From contig NC_085137.1 in assembly GCF_035046485.1 (NCBI RefSeq), forward strand, positions 315,157,164-315,221,163: DNA of 64,000 nt, in the 5' to 3' direction. The translations under genes and the position numbers were made by a program. Source of the stretch: Aedes albopictus (taxonomy: Eukaryota; Arthropoda; Insecta; Diptera; Culicidae). The notes below the pieces were generated by a model, which was not told the origin of the DNA, did no database searches, and saw only the letters and a program-made list of their open reading frames with translations. The first letter of the stretch is position 1; each line of letters starts with the position of its first letter. Positions 31,799 to 44,998 of this stretch are shown one piece after another.

Positions 31799-32516
31799 GA
31801 TGGTAGACTTCTTTGGAGTTTTTGCAGGAACGCAGTGACTTATAATTCACAGGGCTGTGCGAAATCTATTTCTTCTTCACTTCTTATTTTTTTCTCCACT
31901 GGGCAACAGGTCGCCGAAGCAATCTCTTTGGTGATAAACTAAAGGGAAAACCGAGCTCTTTGTCGGATCCGTCTATAGCGACTTAGGCGATAGAACGCCG
32001 GGTAAGTTACTCGCCGTAACTAGCCCTGAAACAACAACAGCTCGTCTTCTTCTTCCTTGACTTTTAGCTACATGGGCGAAACCAAGCTCTATAGGGCACT
32101 GCATTGTTTTGATTTTGTATGGGATTTTGACGTTTCTTGGCCTTGTTGTTTACAAAATTTCTGTAAGAGTGAAAGAGTAGGAGAGAATTTCATGCAGTAC
32201 CCTATTGGCTGAGTACGTGTAGTAGTCCTCCACTGAACCGTCGTGAACTGAAAACTCATTGGCGATTAACGTTCAGTTATGGATGTGGTTTTCCACTGTT
32301 TATCACTACACGCATTGGGAATTTTGATGTTGCTGCGACAGCACTTTCCCTTGACTTTCCCCAGGTTTCTAATTCGTGGTTCGTCCATAACGGTGCGCAT
32401 TGGACACATTCCACGCACTTCTACGCCAAGGGTGTGAAATTTCAAAGTGATTGTTTCGCCCCAAGCTTTCCAGCATATGAAATAGGGTAGTTTCAATCTT
32501 AGGAAAACCATTTGTT

Positions 32517-32799
32517 GGGCCCATATAGCCGAGGCGGTAAACGCACGGGTATTCAGCATGACCATGCTGAGGGTGACGGGTTCGATTCCCGGTCGGTCCA
32601 GGATCTTTCCGTAAAGGAAATTTCCTTGACTTCCTTGGGCATAGAGTATCTTCGTGCCTGCCACACGATATACACATGCAAAATGGTCATTGGCAGAGGA
32701 AGCTCTCAGTTAATAACTGTGGAAGTGCTCATAGAACACTAAGCTGAGAAGCAGGCTTTGTCCCAATGAGGACGTTACGCCAAGAAGAGAGAGAGAGAG
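32517..32799 (+). mobile_element. Feilai-like tRNA-derived SINE, full length
   Basis: Nearly the same sequence as 260-536, with AGAGAGAG tail, flanked by ACCATTTGTT on both sides. High similarity suggests recent activity. Confidence 0.92.
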
Positions 32800-33353
32800 A
32801 CCATTTGTTTTACCTAAAATTTGACTGGTAGCGTATTTAAATAGCTAGGTGAAGTAACAGCATTTTATGTAAGAAAAATGCTATTTTTCATTGATATTTT
32901 TCAAATATGCCTACTTGCATGCTAAAGTTCGAAAACATTAAACCTATTTTTCATTAATGTAGTATAATAACGTATATTTTATACATCAAAAAGATGCTTT
33001 TCATAAAAATGAGTTTTGACACGTTTAAAGCACTTTTTGCAATAGCCGCAATTTAATGGTGTCCCGTTACGAAAATAGTATATTTGTTGTAATAACGAAT
33101 TTATTACGAACTTTAGAAAAATGGTTTTCAGGATTCTCTTAGTACTCGTGGAGACCTTTCTTCCAACTAATATGGGTGACCTTGATCGACGCGTTATCTT
33201 AGGCGTTACAATGGGTGCGTAGATATGGTGTCCCGTTACGAAAATTTTAAAGACATTCATAAGTGGGATAAATAAGTTTGGTTTGATCAAATATTTAACC
33301 AAAAATCTGTAACCATGATGAAATTATATTATAGGGTGTATATATTTTCATTA

Positions 33354-33405
33354 TCCTTCTTGGTGTAACGCCCCTACTGGAACAAAGCCCACTTCTCAGC
33401 TCTTC
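33354..33405 (-). mobile_element. SINE tail fragment (minus)
   Basis: CTTCTTGGTGTAACGCCCCT and GAACAAAGCCCACTTCTCAG are the reverse complement of the Feilai-like tail. The head is missing. Confidence 0.7.
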
Positions 33406-35886
33406 ACGAAAACTACGTAAACAAAGGGCAGGTATTCTGGTGGATCAGTATAAAAAGTGATATTTTATTAAGTTTTGTGGTGACAGCATACTCTTTAAAT
33501 GCTAAAACCTTTTTAACATGTCCAATGAATTACCACCATGCTGTAGAAAAAGGTTTATAGAATCACACAGCGTTCCAAACTTGAAGATCCCGAAGTGATA
33601 GTTGGCATTCCTTTTTTACTCCATTCATCACCGTATAATTCACTTTTATGATGACAAGCATATTTTGAAGCTTATGTTCTTATTGAAAACAAAAAAGTGT
33701 AAAATGCATCACGAAAATGGTGTTTCATTACTTTTTGTGACAACAATCAATGATTACTAAATTGATTGAAAGTCTAGCGACCTCCCTCTTGTCGTTTTGG
33801 TTGTCAACTTCTTTTTCTTCTCGAAATCCGTTTGTATCGTTACTGATTAGCTAAATATCAACGAAAAGCCCCTCAAAAAAAACTTTGTTCTCTCAAACCT
33901 CGACCAAACGGCAAGTTCAACGGTTCCCCAAAACTAACATACAATAAAAGAAAAATCCCCTTGTAAATATAAAATTTATTTCAAATGAAATATGCTCCTT
34001 TATTCCCATGGCGCATGAGTCTTCAAATAAATGATTAAATAAAAATTGTGTTTTGCAATGGATAAAACCAGTTAGATAAATAAACGATATAAAAGTTAAA
34101 TATTTGGCAGGATTGTAGACTGAACTACTAAATAAGAGTCCTCGCTTTTATAGTTATTAATTCAGTAGGATGATGCTGACAATAAAACTGTTCCTGAGTA
34201 TCTTGTGCAATTGATGCCTGTTTTGCCAAATGGCTAAAAGTGATTATTTCGTGTGTGTTATTGTGTTTGAGAGGCCCCCGCGGAACCTGTTCCAGGTGTT
34301 ACGGAGCGGCCATATCAGTTGATGCATACTTAAGTCATTTTTTTCTGTCCCATTCTTTCGAAATCATGAAGATTGATACGTCGCTCGGCATGTTTCGGTT
34401 GCAAACCAGAAATGTCCCCGATGACACCCCCGTGGAACCTGTGCTATATGTTCCGGGGTGGCCATATTAGTTGATACATACTTAAGTCCGTCGTTTCTGA
34501 CTCAGTCATTCGAAATCATAAAGATTGATATGTTGCACGGCATGTTTAGGTTGAAAACCAGAAGTGTCTCCAATGAGGCCCCGTGGAACCTATCACGGGG
34601 ATCCGGATGGGTCAACTTATTCAAATCTTATTATAGCCGTTGTGTTTCACTGTTCGCAAATTTCGTCGAAAATCGATGGTTCAAATAGAACAACACACGA
34701 AATAATCACTTTAATCCATTTTGGCAACCCCCTCAGCCTAACACATTCCGAAATATCGCCGGAATGGTTCCGGATATTGCATGGCCACTTGAGTATAATA
34801 AACTAGCACCAATTTATGATCAATTGAGGGCGACTTCAAAAAAATCGGATGAAAATTGACGAAAAGCCAGCATTTTGAAAATGAGTTGACGGGGGTCGGC
34901 TACGTGAAAGGCCTCGAAACAGGTTCCCCAGGGCCCATTCCGATGGCCACCATAGGGCCAGAATGGGTTTGAAGGCGTTTTTGTGTCCTACCGGACAGCT
35001 ACCCTCTGTCTGAAAAACATTGCCGAAGACACCAACATTCTATCTAGCGTAGCATTTGATCTACAACTAGATGTCTTTAGCCGTAACGGGACACCATTTG
35101 CAAAACACTGTTTTCACGCGAGCGTAACGCTGCACTCCAAAAACTGAATCAAGAATATTTCCTAAACTATACATTTCTCAGTAAAACTCACTTCGGCAAT
35201 CTTGTTCACATCAATCCAAAGAAGAAATGGCTAGAAGACTCTATTATTCAAAACCTAATAACAGAGCAGATATACGCATTTTAGTTTGATTTTTTTAAAA
35301 ATAAGATTTTTACGATGGTGTCCCGTTACGAAATGTAACATGTTATATAAAGTAAATTGGAACCAAAACCCCATAGAACAAGTATTGCATCAGGAAGTAC
35401 ATCTAATAAGCTTGTTATAAAACCTGTTAAACCATACGGTCATGAACATTATTTTCGATTGCAGACGTCATTTGTTTACGAAAGTTAGTTCCTCGCGGTG
35501 TCCCGTTACGCTGGAATGTGTCATTGTGTTTTGCTATTGCAGCTTTTTGTCATCGTCGGAACAAAAATGAAGCACAGAATCCTTGAATTGAAAAAAAATG
35601 AAAACGCATGAATAAATTTAATAAAACCATGGCAACGCATAGTGGGTGACATGAAGCACACTACGTGAAGAACGCTCAAATGTTCAAAACACACAAAATG
35701 TTATCCTTAAGTTACAAGTTAAACCGACAACGTTTTTTTAGAATTACGTGCAGAAACATCTGAATTGATTCTTCGTGAGTTGTTTAAGAAATTTTCAGAA
35801 TGTTCAAAGAAGTTGTTTGATTTTTTTTGGAAAGTTCTACATGCATTGAAAAATATTGAATATGTGTTTTTATTGTTACCTGAGCA
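33406..35886. other. Gene-free AT-rich stretch with short repeats
   Basis: Holds a 152 bp tandem repeat (34270-34700) and most of the GGTGTCCCGTTACG motifs described separately. No coding region or RNA gene was recognised. Part may be Dg 3' UTR. Confidence 0.5.
34270..34700. repeat. Degenerate tandem repeat, period about 152 bp
   Basis: Units share GTGGAACCTGT, CGG-GTGGCCATAT-AGTTGAT, ACTTAAGTC, TCGAAATCAT-AAGATTGATA, CGGCATGTTT-GGTTG and AACCAGAA-TGTC. Two clear units and a partial third. Confidence 0.75.
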
Positions 35887-35890
35887 TTAA

Positions 35891-36105
35891 GGTACACCGG
35901 GACAAGTTGAAACGGGTGGGGTAAGATAAAATAGTGGGTTAACATGGACGTTTTTAATCATGATAATGAATTCAAATGCCATAACACATAGTTTTTTATG
36001 CAAACAATCTTTTGATGAAGAATAAATTTCCAAATTGTATTCAAATCATTTTCAAAACTTCGCGTTTCATCTTGACCCACCCGTTCCAACTTGCCCCGGT
36101 GTACC
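35891..36105. mobile_element. 215 bp MITE flanked by TTAA
   Basis: GGTACACCGGGACAAGTTGA at the left, CAACTTGCCCCGGTGTACC at the right, TTAA on both sides. TTAA would fit a piggyBac-like target, but TA inside TTAA cannot be excluded. Confidence 0.75.
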
Positions 36106-37499
36106 TTAATGAAAACATTACAAATCTTTGAATCGTTCATGTGTATTACAATAGTTGATCGCAGTGTTGGAAATAATCCATGATGAAAAACAGATTCTGA
36201 AGTGCTATGAAGGTGCTCCAAAAATGTCTATCGAAATTAGCATGGGAAAAGCAAATTTTTGAATTTTACACGTATGAATTTATACACACCTTTTTCAAAA
36301 AAAAATATTTCGAAAATAATTTATGGAAACCTAGAAACGCATGTTCACAGTAGATCCAACAGTATCCACGAATAATGTTGCTTCATAAGTTTTACATAGT
36401 TTTCAAGGATTACTACAGGACCGATCGTTTTCTACAAAACTATTATAAAACCAAACTTGTTGCAAGGGTAATAATGCAGATCTATCTATTCATGGTTTTT
36501 CAGCACCCATTTACACCCTAACCCTGAAAAGTGTCCATGATCTCAGTTTTCCTGCCGAAAAAAACGAAGCCTCAAATATCAATTTTATAAAATTTTGAAA
36601 CTCGCATACACATAACTGCCATAACGAACAGAAGGGAGGACGCAAGAGTGGAACAGTTATCTGATTTCATCCAGATCTCGATGCATTTGGTAACAGTACT
36701 TCCAACCGGGAAAATAACAAAACGTGACATTGATCACTCTTAGAGCCAAACGATTAGGAAGTATTTTTTTTTTTTAATAAATGAAAGAAGGAAAAATTCA
36801 AGCGCATTGGTTTCGAACGAATGTAGCTATCTACTCTGATGAACAACGATTGTCTAAACAAAACCAAACTAAGAGCAACACTATTTGTAAAATTACCAGC
36901 ACATCGCCATCTAGCGGACAAAGCAAATATCAATCAGTGTTTCGATGGTTATTGACTGTTTTCATTTCATTGTACATTACTGTCATCAACTCTTCAAGAT
37001 AACGCTTTGAATGTTTGACAGTGTTCATTGGGTTCATTTAAGTGTAACTAAGTTAGCATGCATTCTTTTGACCATTAGATCGCCATTCGTTAGATATCAA
37101 GGGAATCGAAATAAAGTTTTGATTAGAAATTGTACGCATTCTTAGCTTGTACGGAAACTTATTACTTCATCGATTATTTAAAATACGACAGCTAAATCAG
37201 ATATTGTACAGCATTACTCCTTGAATTCATTACGTAGAGCATAACTAAAATACAATTTATCGATTGTCGTGAACAACAAAACGTACTTTAAGTATACCAG
37301 GAACCGTCTCACTTATCTTCTCCCCGCAAGCGGTGAAACACGTGATTTTTTCCTCGTACTGACTATCCTCAGATCCCTTACCTATCTGACCCGTGGTCAC
37401 CAACAAAACGAACTTTTCTTACGCAATGGTAATCAGTTCAAAATTTTCCATACAAAAAGTCCAGCGAACCAAAACCGAACGGGAACGAATGCAAAATAG

Positions 37500-37860
37500 A
37501 ACTACTGTAGAATATACTCATGCACTGATAGAGGAAATATACAAAACAAACAGAAAAAAGTGAATAACTAGTAAGATATAATCAATGCGAAGCGTCAACC
37601 TCTTAAATCAATTTGCGAAAACGTTAAACAATGCGAAGAAAACAGAAAAAAACACTAAAACAATAGGAAAAAATCCAAAAAATTAAAAGTAACAAAAATA
37701 TACATATACCGAATCGAATAACACAGATATGTAGGAAAAAAAAACTCTGCTGTAAACAGTTTGCGGCAGAACGTGCGACGGGATGAAACAAAAATGTGGA
37801 CAACAGAGAGAGGAAAAGATAACCAAATTGTACATTTTTTTAATAAAACGTAAGAAAAAT
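37500..37860 (+). promoter_or_regulatory. CA-rich UTR-like tract with AATAAA
   Basis: AAACA/GAAAA-rich low-GC tract followed by TTTTTTAATAAAACG. It looks like a dipteran 3' UTR end on the plus strand and could be the distal Dg terminus. No link to a gene is proven. Confidence 0.3.
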
Positions 37861-37907
37861 CGACATCGATGGTTTCTATTTTATTGAATATCACACGCAA
37901 ATCAATG

Positions 37908-38015
37908 GGGCCCAAATAGCAGAAGCGGTATTAAAGGCGCGGGAATTTTCAAAAGCCTTTATGTCAACATGTCAAGGTTCAATTCCTGGTAGATCCAGAA
38001 CGTTTTTTTCCTCAA
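37908..38015 (+). mobile_element. Diverged tRNA-related SINE head
   Basis: GGGGCCCAAATAGCAGAAGC matches the Feilai-like head with changes; B-box-like AAGGTTCAATTCCTGG. Body truncated, followed at once by the CAGTCAGG MITE. Confidence 0.55.
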
Positions 38016-38036
38016 TGAGGCTTACTTACCTTGATA

Positions 38037-38216
38037 CAGTCAGGTCTTTTTTACGCGGTTTCTAATTACGCATTTTCTATAGGACGATGACAATCCTATT
38101 TTTGCATGATTCGTCGATAAAAGGTGCGACTTTTTTACGCGGTTTTTTTTTTATTTTGAACGGAGTTGACGAATAATCGCGGTACGTATCCCCCGCATAG
38201 AAAAAAGTTCTGGCTG
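38037..38216. mobile_element. CAGTCAGG MITE, copy 2
   Basis: CAGTCAGGTCTTTTTTACGC at the left and a decayed CTGTA end at the right, TA on both sides. Same TTTTTTACGCGG motifs as copy 1. Confidence 0.75.
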
Positions 38217-38559
38217 TATGAAGCTTCAGAGTATTGATTTATTTATTCATTTTTAATCAAGCTTCCTTACTTTCCAGTATATTTCGTTAGGTCTCGATTT
38301 TCATGGCATGGAATAGCCTCATTTGTTTCAAATTGACACAAATAAAGCCTTTCCTCGCAATACGCATCTCGCGCCAAATCGTATTCGGAGTAGACCACCA
38401 GATTTGAATGAAGCTTTCTAGGCAAGTAAGTGTCTATTATTTTATCTTAATTCATTTATTTACGGCTGAATCACGTTTAACGCTTTGGACAACCAAAGAA
38501 TCCAATTTGTGTATGTTATTGTGCCACCACGCTCGCGAAGAAACATTAGGAATAATAGA

Positions 38560-38870
38560 ATGTAACCACCGTCCCAGTCGGCCATTCCGTCAATCATTTT
38601 GCCAATTTTGAAGAGACCTCTGGCGAACAAAATGGAAAAAAATCATCGTGTGAAATTCTTCTATCATAGATCTCACCTTCCTTGTGCGCCCACCTTTGCG
38701 AGAAAGTCCGCCTTCTCATTGCCATCACTTGAGGAATGTGAGGGGACCCATATTGGGCTGCAAAACGGTGAGTCGATAAGAAGAGCGTCCAACATAGCTC
38801 TGGTCCTCACAAGTTCGTACCTCATGCTTCCACGGGTCAAGCGATGACATAGACAGCCAGCTAAGAGTTA
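38560..38870 (-). pseudogene. Possible non-LTR RNase H remnant (minus)
   Basis: Minus strand near 38745-38690 reads SDGNEKADFLAKVGA, resembling the GNExAD-LAK-GA end of RNase H domains in non-LTR elements. Surrounding frames are broken. Family not assignable. Confidence 0.4.
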
Positions 38871-38995
38871 TGCTTAGCTGGTAGTGCAGCCTGGCCACTG
38901 CACAGTGGCGGGCCTCCATACTGTAGTGATTGCTGCACATTCGGGAAATGATGTTCACCCGAAAAGCAATCGATAAATCTCGATCGGAGCACTAA

Positions 38996-39260
38996 CACCG
39001 ACGAACCGACGTGACAGTGGTGATTCAAAAGTGTCCCTCCCAAATTTAACGGTCGACCACCGAAGCGAGCGATCGCTTCTGTCTAATCAGCGCAGACACG
39101 AACCGTTTCCTATATGAACACACGGGGGTTCGGTGTCGAGCTATCAAATCATCGCGAGCCGTTATAGAGGTGGCGATAGTGTTCGGCTATTTTTCATCAT
39201 GGCGTCGCGGACAACAAATTTGAATTTATTTGTTCTAGCTGTCACGTCGGTTCGTCGGTG
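38996..39260. mobile_element. 265 bp MITE with CACCGACG ends
   Basis: Perfect 20 bp ends CACCGACGAACCGACGTGAC, inverted, flanked by GCACTAA on both sides. Interior contains CGAAGCGAGCGATCGCTTC. Confidence 0.88.
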
Positions 39261-39460
39261 GCACTAACACATGTGTTGAGCCGATGGGCTCCGAACCAAT
39301 GTAAAATCAAATAAAGTATCAGTCCAGTCTGATATCTCAAACCTAAAGCACCTTTATCTTCATTTGGCTTCACATCACAATATTGTCGTCGTGGTTGAAA
39401 TCCGAAGTTTCCCCACATCCGACAATCGAAATTTCTCAAAATCCATACGTGAAACCTAAC

Positions 39461-41217
39461 GTCGGACGTTGTGCGCTGGACAGCGGACCTGGCCCTCTAT
39501 CCAGCGCACTGTGCCCGACGTACGTCCGACACACGGTTTAGGAGAAAAATCGATTTTCGCGTGTCAAAATTTCCGATTTTCAACTGCACGAACAATACGT
39601 TATTATCAATAGGATCGTTATATAGATTCGTAGTGAAAGCAAGAATATAAAACATACAAAAGTCGGACAAAACCTCAAATGTTAACCGAAATTGCTAAAA
39701 TTCACAGGTTATGATGGTTTTAGTTCCCTAAATCTATTTCTGATATGGAACTTATCATATATTTTGATTTTACTATATTAGAGTGGTTCAAAATTTTGAT
39801 GTCTGCTGATTATGGAAAGCATGTAAAAATAATCGATAGTAAATTATCACGATGTGCTTTCTGAACGTAGGTTTTGATTAACCTTTTAATTTGGGGGTTC
39901 TTTAATCATGTATTGATATTGAAATAAACTACAATTGTGTATTTGTTGCTGTTAGGGTGGTCCAAAATCTTCAAAACTACAAAATTCATTAGAACAAATC
40001 GTTTACCTAAGTTTTCTTTCAATGGATCAATTCAGATACACACCAATGTTGGCTGACAAGACGTGGTATATTCTCAGGGACTGCTCAAGCTCATAGACCA
40101 CGTGACATTTTACGGTGGGTGCACGGAGGTGTGTTAATTCAATCGTTGTGGGGTCAGATAGTCTAATGTAGTGAACTACGTCAAATTTGAACAGCTTTTT
40201 ATCAATCTCGTTTCAACAACTTCATATATGCTCTTCCGAGTTTGTGTTGTAAGGTACATCGATCCCTGCTATCACTTATCGAAGCAACCGAAACAACCCT
40301 ATCTATAAAGAATTGGCAATTCATATTCGCAATATTGAAGGGAGTTTTTGATAAACCATCATCAGAGATCGGTTATCATATAACAGTACAGTTCCAGCAA
40401 ATATTTTCAAAATCTTTATCACTCTGTGTGTCGTTCAGTAGAAATGTGTTTAACGAAACTGCATGAATAACATACAATAAATCTTCAAGTTTAAACAAAA
40501 AACAATATAAGGGGTTTCACTAAAGAGCGTGAAATGTTTGTTTTATAAAATTGCGCTTAAAATATTCAAAGATTGCCTTTTTGATCGCGACGTTTACGCA
40601 GAAAAAATATTTAACGTAGCGTTTAACGCCGTTTAGTGGATTGCTTTTATATTTTATAGCTGATTGTTGCTTTGAACTGTAGCGATGTGCGTGTAGAAAA
40701 GAAACACGTAGATGTCAACGAATTTGTGTCACTATATATTGAAACTTCGATAGAAGTTCGTGAAGAGATTGCTTCCAAGGTTGTTGAGCAATTCTAACGA
40801 TTAAGATGAATCGAAGAAACGACCAGTTTAAGAAAATCAATGAGCAATGGTTTGTAGTTATTTTTACTTGTTTTTCACGGTTGTTTTTGTCTTCCTTTTA
40901 TTTTGAAGGTTAAAAGAGTTAGTTGTATCTGGTGAAGCAACATGTGGGTAGTGCCTAAGAAAATAAAGGCTTATTCATACTTAATCATCACTCCTTTCCT
41001 CTCCAGCTCACTGTTTTTAACTGGAGCACCCACATTCTATTTTTCTATCTAAAAATATAACAATATTTAAAAAAAATAATTAAAAAAATGTTGAAGCTGT
41101 GGCCATTACATTATCAGACCCCAAATCCACCCCCCCTCCTTATGACCATCTCACATGGTGAAAGTCTCTTACAAGAATGAAAATTACACTAAATTGTTAG
41201 TATTCTGAAGTCAATTT
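39461..41217. other. Gene-free stretch
   Basis: AT-rich, with a small inverted repeat at 39465-39535 (CGTCGGACGT, GCGCTGGA and complements). No gene, RNA or clear mobile element recognised. Confidence 0.45.
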
Positions 41218-41245
41218 GAACTATGTTAAGATAAAATTGAAACTT

Positions 41246-42629
41246 TCTTTTTTTTTTTTTTTTTTTTAAAGTGATTACGGCGGTAGCAACACTGTGCTTA
41301 TGTTCTACACCGCACCCTTTCCCTACATTTGCTTCTAGGAGCCTCTATTTTTGTTTCAACACACAGAAGTACGTAGGCGTGTGTGGCCCAAGTCGACACT
41401 GTTTGGCCTGCGTTGAACAAAAATAGTTTTAATAAAAGTTTCCCCTTTTTTTTCTTTTTGTCAATTGGTTTTTTGTAGTATGGTCCATGTATTTAGTTAG
41501 GTTCTTGTCAATTTGTCAGTTATTCGAAGTAGATCTTCAAGGTAATAGTCAATTAAGTCATTCTGATCTGTTCTATCATAGCAGCTTTAGTCTTTGCTTT
41601 ATTGAAGTGTAGTTTTATTGGAAATATGCTGAATGTCGTTATTAAAAAGAGACGTCTGGAACTGTGTCCTGCTAGTTGTTTCGTCATGCACATACGTCAT
41701 GTCTTAATAATGCCTAGGAGATTAACGAAAACACGTGTGTTTGGTCGGATGTCCATTGCGTAGAAAGTCAAGGAAAATAGGTTTCTTTATTGTCAGTTGT
41801 TATGTAAGCAAGCCTCGCCAAGTTGGTCAGTTGATTGTAATAAAACAAAAATTGCTTGTCAGCTATTATGTATTCATCCCCCTACAAATACTATGAAAAA
41901 TATTCAAATTCGTTCTGTCCTATCGGTCCTACCTCGATAAACCATGTCATTTTCTCATGCGTGGCCTAGAAATGTCAACCTAGTCATACAAAAGTAACGT
42001 TGTTCAGTTAATAAAAAGCAGTCAGCTTTTGTCCAAAATGTCACGTCGAACGCATTGATGTCAACAATGCGTTTAAATGTTCGCACGTTAGCTTCGAATC
42101 TATCAGCACAATTAAGTGCTGCAAATCTCCTTCCCACTATTAATTCGTCGGTTTATTTTAATTGCATTATTTAAAGAAAATATGACCAACTAACATGGTA
42201 AAAAATTGACAAAGCGACTATGACATTAATAAATTACTAATCAAAATCAACCGAGAAACGTGGGAAATAGAGCCCAAACAACATTTTGAAGTCAGCTGGC
42301 TGTTAAAGGTTCCAAAACTTGTCACAAATCCTGTATTACTTTTAATAGGATTTGTAACGATCATCAAAACCTTCTCAAATCCAACCGACTTGGAACTATT
42401 GCTTGGGAATAGACTCTACTGAGCCCTGGCGGATCCTCCGTGTTTATCGAGCATGTCTGATGCATATGATCAGTCATACTCCATCTGCAGCAGCCGGTTC
42501 GTGATGAACCGTTGGAGGCGCATTAAAGTGTTAAAAGGGTGATATGTTTCACTAAAGAACACTACATTACAATAATCAAAATGAAACTCCTTCACTTTAA
42601 TACCGTCAACCCCTGCGAACTTGGCCAGG
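41246..42629 (-). mobile_element. Poly(A) retrocopy-like insertion with 28 bp target duplication
   Basis: Identical 28 bp flanks at 41218-41245 and 42630-42657, and about 21 T at the left end (poly-A on minus). This is the signature of LINE-mediated insertion. No coding region was recognised in the 1.38 kb. Part 41815-42629 recurs at 56247-57068. Confidence 0.8.
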
Positions 42630-42941
42630 GAACTATGTTAAGATAAAATTGAAACTTCAAACAATATCACTTCCTCCACAACCATGCGGCTCCATTGTGA
42701 CCTGATAGAAAAAAAAAATTTCGCGCTTAGCGCAAAAATGCGCAAACAGTGACCTATATAGCCAAAATAGACAAAATTGCACGTCAGATTCGGAATACGG
42801 CGTTGTTTTCTGATGTTTCCTAAACAAGTACTAGATATTTCTGCAGATCAGCATGGTTATATGCCGGGTCGTTCTGTAGCTACTAACTTGCTTGACTTCT
42901 GTACGACGTGCTTTGAACAGCTTGAAAACGGAACTCAAGTA

Positions 42942-43809
42942 CCGTCAAGTCGCCATTCACCGTGGGGGCTCCATTCACCGTGTGCCTTCGAAAAATTTTT
43001 CATTATTTCCATATTATGATTGAATGATACGACAATTTCCCTTCAGTTTCACCAATACAACACTAATGTATTGTTACCATGTCAAAACGCTCATTGCAAA
43101 CATTTAAAAGTATCATTTTGACACTAAAGTGTGTTTACATGAAGCGGGTTTCTGCTCGTTCACTGCATTCATAGTGAAAAAACGAAAACTGCGCTAAGGT
43201 GATTTAAGCGATAAACTAAATGTTATTACGTTTTTATTCCACCACAAAGCAATTAAATTCACATATCAGGTATGTATTTTGCATTACCGAAGTAAGTTTA
43301 ACAAGAAAGTACGATTACTCGTACTTTTTAATTGAAACAAAAAGGCACGGTGAATGGGTACCCTAAAAATCAATGGTCTCCATTCACCGTGCCCCATATT
43401 GTCCCATATATCTAGAAAAAATCGAAAATTTGAACATTCGTTTTTCTAATAAAATCTTGCAAGTTATTACTTGAAATGAATTTAAACGAAGAAAATTCCT
43501 TTGGCTGGGATGTTTTGATCATTTTTAAACAAAGTAGAATACAATTTCTCATACACGGTGAATGGGTCCCTAATACCACGGTGAATGGTGACCTACCACG
43601 GAATTAGGCGACCTTACTACCCTTTACTAATTGTACTATTTCACCAAATTTTGTGAAAAATTTACTACTTCTGTGGTTATTGCTTTAATTTTAACCTATA
43701 ATGAAGGCAATTAAAAGCGGCACCAACAATATTTGTAAGACTGGTGTCAAATGACAGCCCTTATTTGCCCCGAATCCTCTTAGATCCACGGTGAATGGTG
43801 CCTTGACGG
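42942..43809. mobile_element. 868 bp TA-flanked element inside RT gene
   Basis: Ends CCGTCAAG then CCATTCACCGTGG, inverted at the right, with TA at 42940-42941 and 43810-43811. Removing the element with one TA rejoins the RT frame exactly. CATTCACCGTG or its complement also occurs several times inside. No transposase. Confidence 0.92.
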
Positions 43810-44960
43810 TAGATGTCATTTACACCGATCTCAAAGCAGCGTTTGATTCGATCGATCATACCATCCTGTTGGCGAAACTGACCAAGCTAGGCACGTCGAA
43901 CCGATTATCATTGTGGTTTCACTCCTATTTAACTGGAAGAACGCTCCAAGTCAAAGTTGATTCTTGCTCGTCGTCAAGCTTCACAAACTCATCTGGTGTT
44001 CCACAAGGAAGTAATTTAGGCCCACTCCTGTTTCTGCTGTTTTTCAATGATGTATTGCTACTTCTTGGACCTGGTTGCAAACTCGCCTATGCCGATGATT
44101 TGAAGCTATATTTTATCGTGCGCACTGCTGAAGACTGCATTCAGTTACAATCGCTGCTTGATATATTTGTAAACTGGTGCCATCGAAACCGTCTAACTGT
44201 GAGTGTTCCCAAATGCATGGTCATGTCCTTCCACCATACTGCTCGACCGATTGTACATGACTTCTCCGTCAATGGCGTTGTTTTGAAAAGAACGGAAAGT
44301 TTCAGTGACCTGGGCGTCCTTCTGGATCATAAACTCACATTCAATCTGCATCGTTCAAATGTGATTGCCAAAGCGAACCGACAATTGGGATTTATTTAGA
44401 AAATTTCCCGAGATTTCACCGATCCGTATTGTCTCAAAGCACTCTACTGCTCACTTGTACGACCTATCCTGGAAAGTGCGGCAGTTGTTTGGACCCCTCA
44501 CCAACTAACTTGGAGCTTGAGGCTCGAAGGTGTGCAGCGCAAGTTCATTAGATTTGCGTTACGGAATTTGCCCTGGAGAAACCCGCATAATTTGCCTGCC
44601 TATGCTGATCGCTGCAGGTTGCTAGGATTAGACACGCTGGAACGTCGACGTAAAATTCAACAGGCAACTTTTATCGCAAAACTACTGAACGGAGAAGTAG
44701 ACTGCTCTAGACTTCTTTCCGCTTTGAATATTCGTGTGGCTCCAAGAATGCTGCGTGGTGGTTCCCTGCTTCAGCGTAGATTTCACCGAACCGCCTTTGG
44801 TTACAACCAGCCATTCACCGCGATGGTCCGTATATTCTCGGCAGTTGAAGATCTCCATGATTTCGGCGAATCCTCCAACCAGTTTAAGACGCGGGTAACG
44901 AACTCTAATTTGATCTAGATTAAGAAACTTTCATGTAGACAACAGTCAGATGGAAACAAA

Positions 44961-44962
44961 TA

Positions 44963-44998
<36 letters not shown>
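44961..44998. repeat. (TAA)n tail
   Basis: About 12 TAA units at the 3' end of the non-LTR element; typical of tails made by target-primed reverse transcription. Confidence 0.9.
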
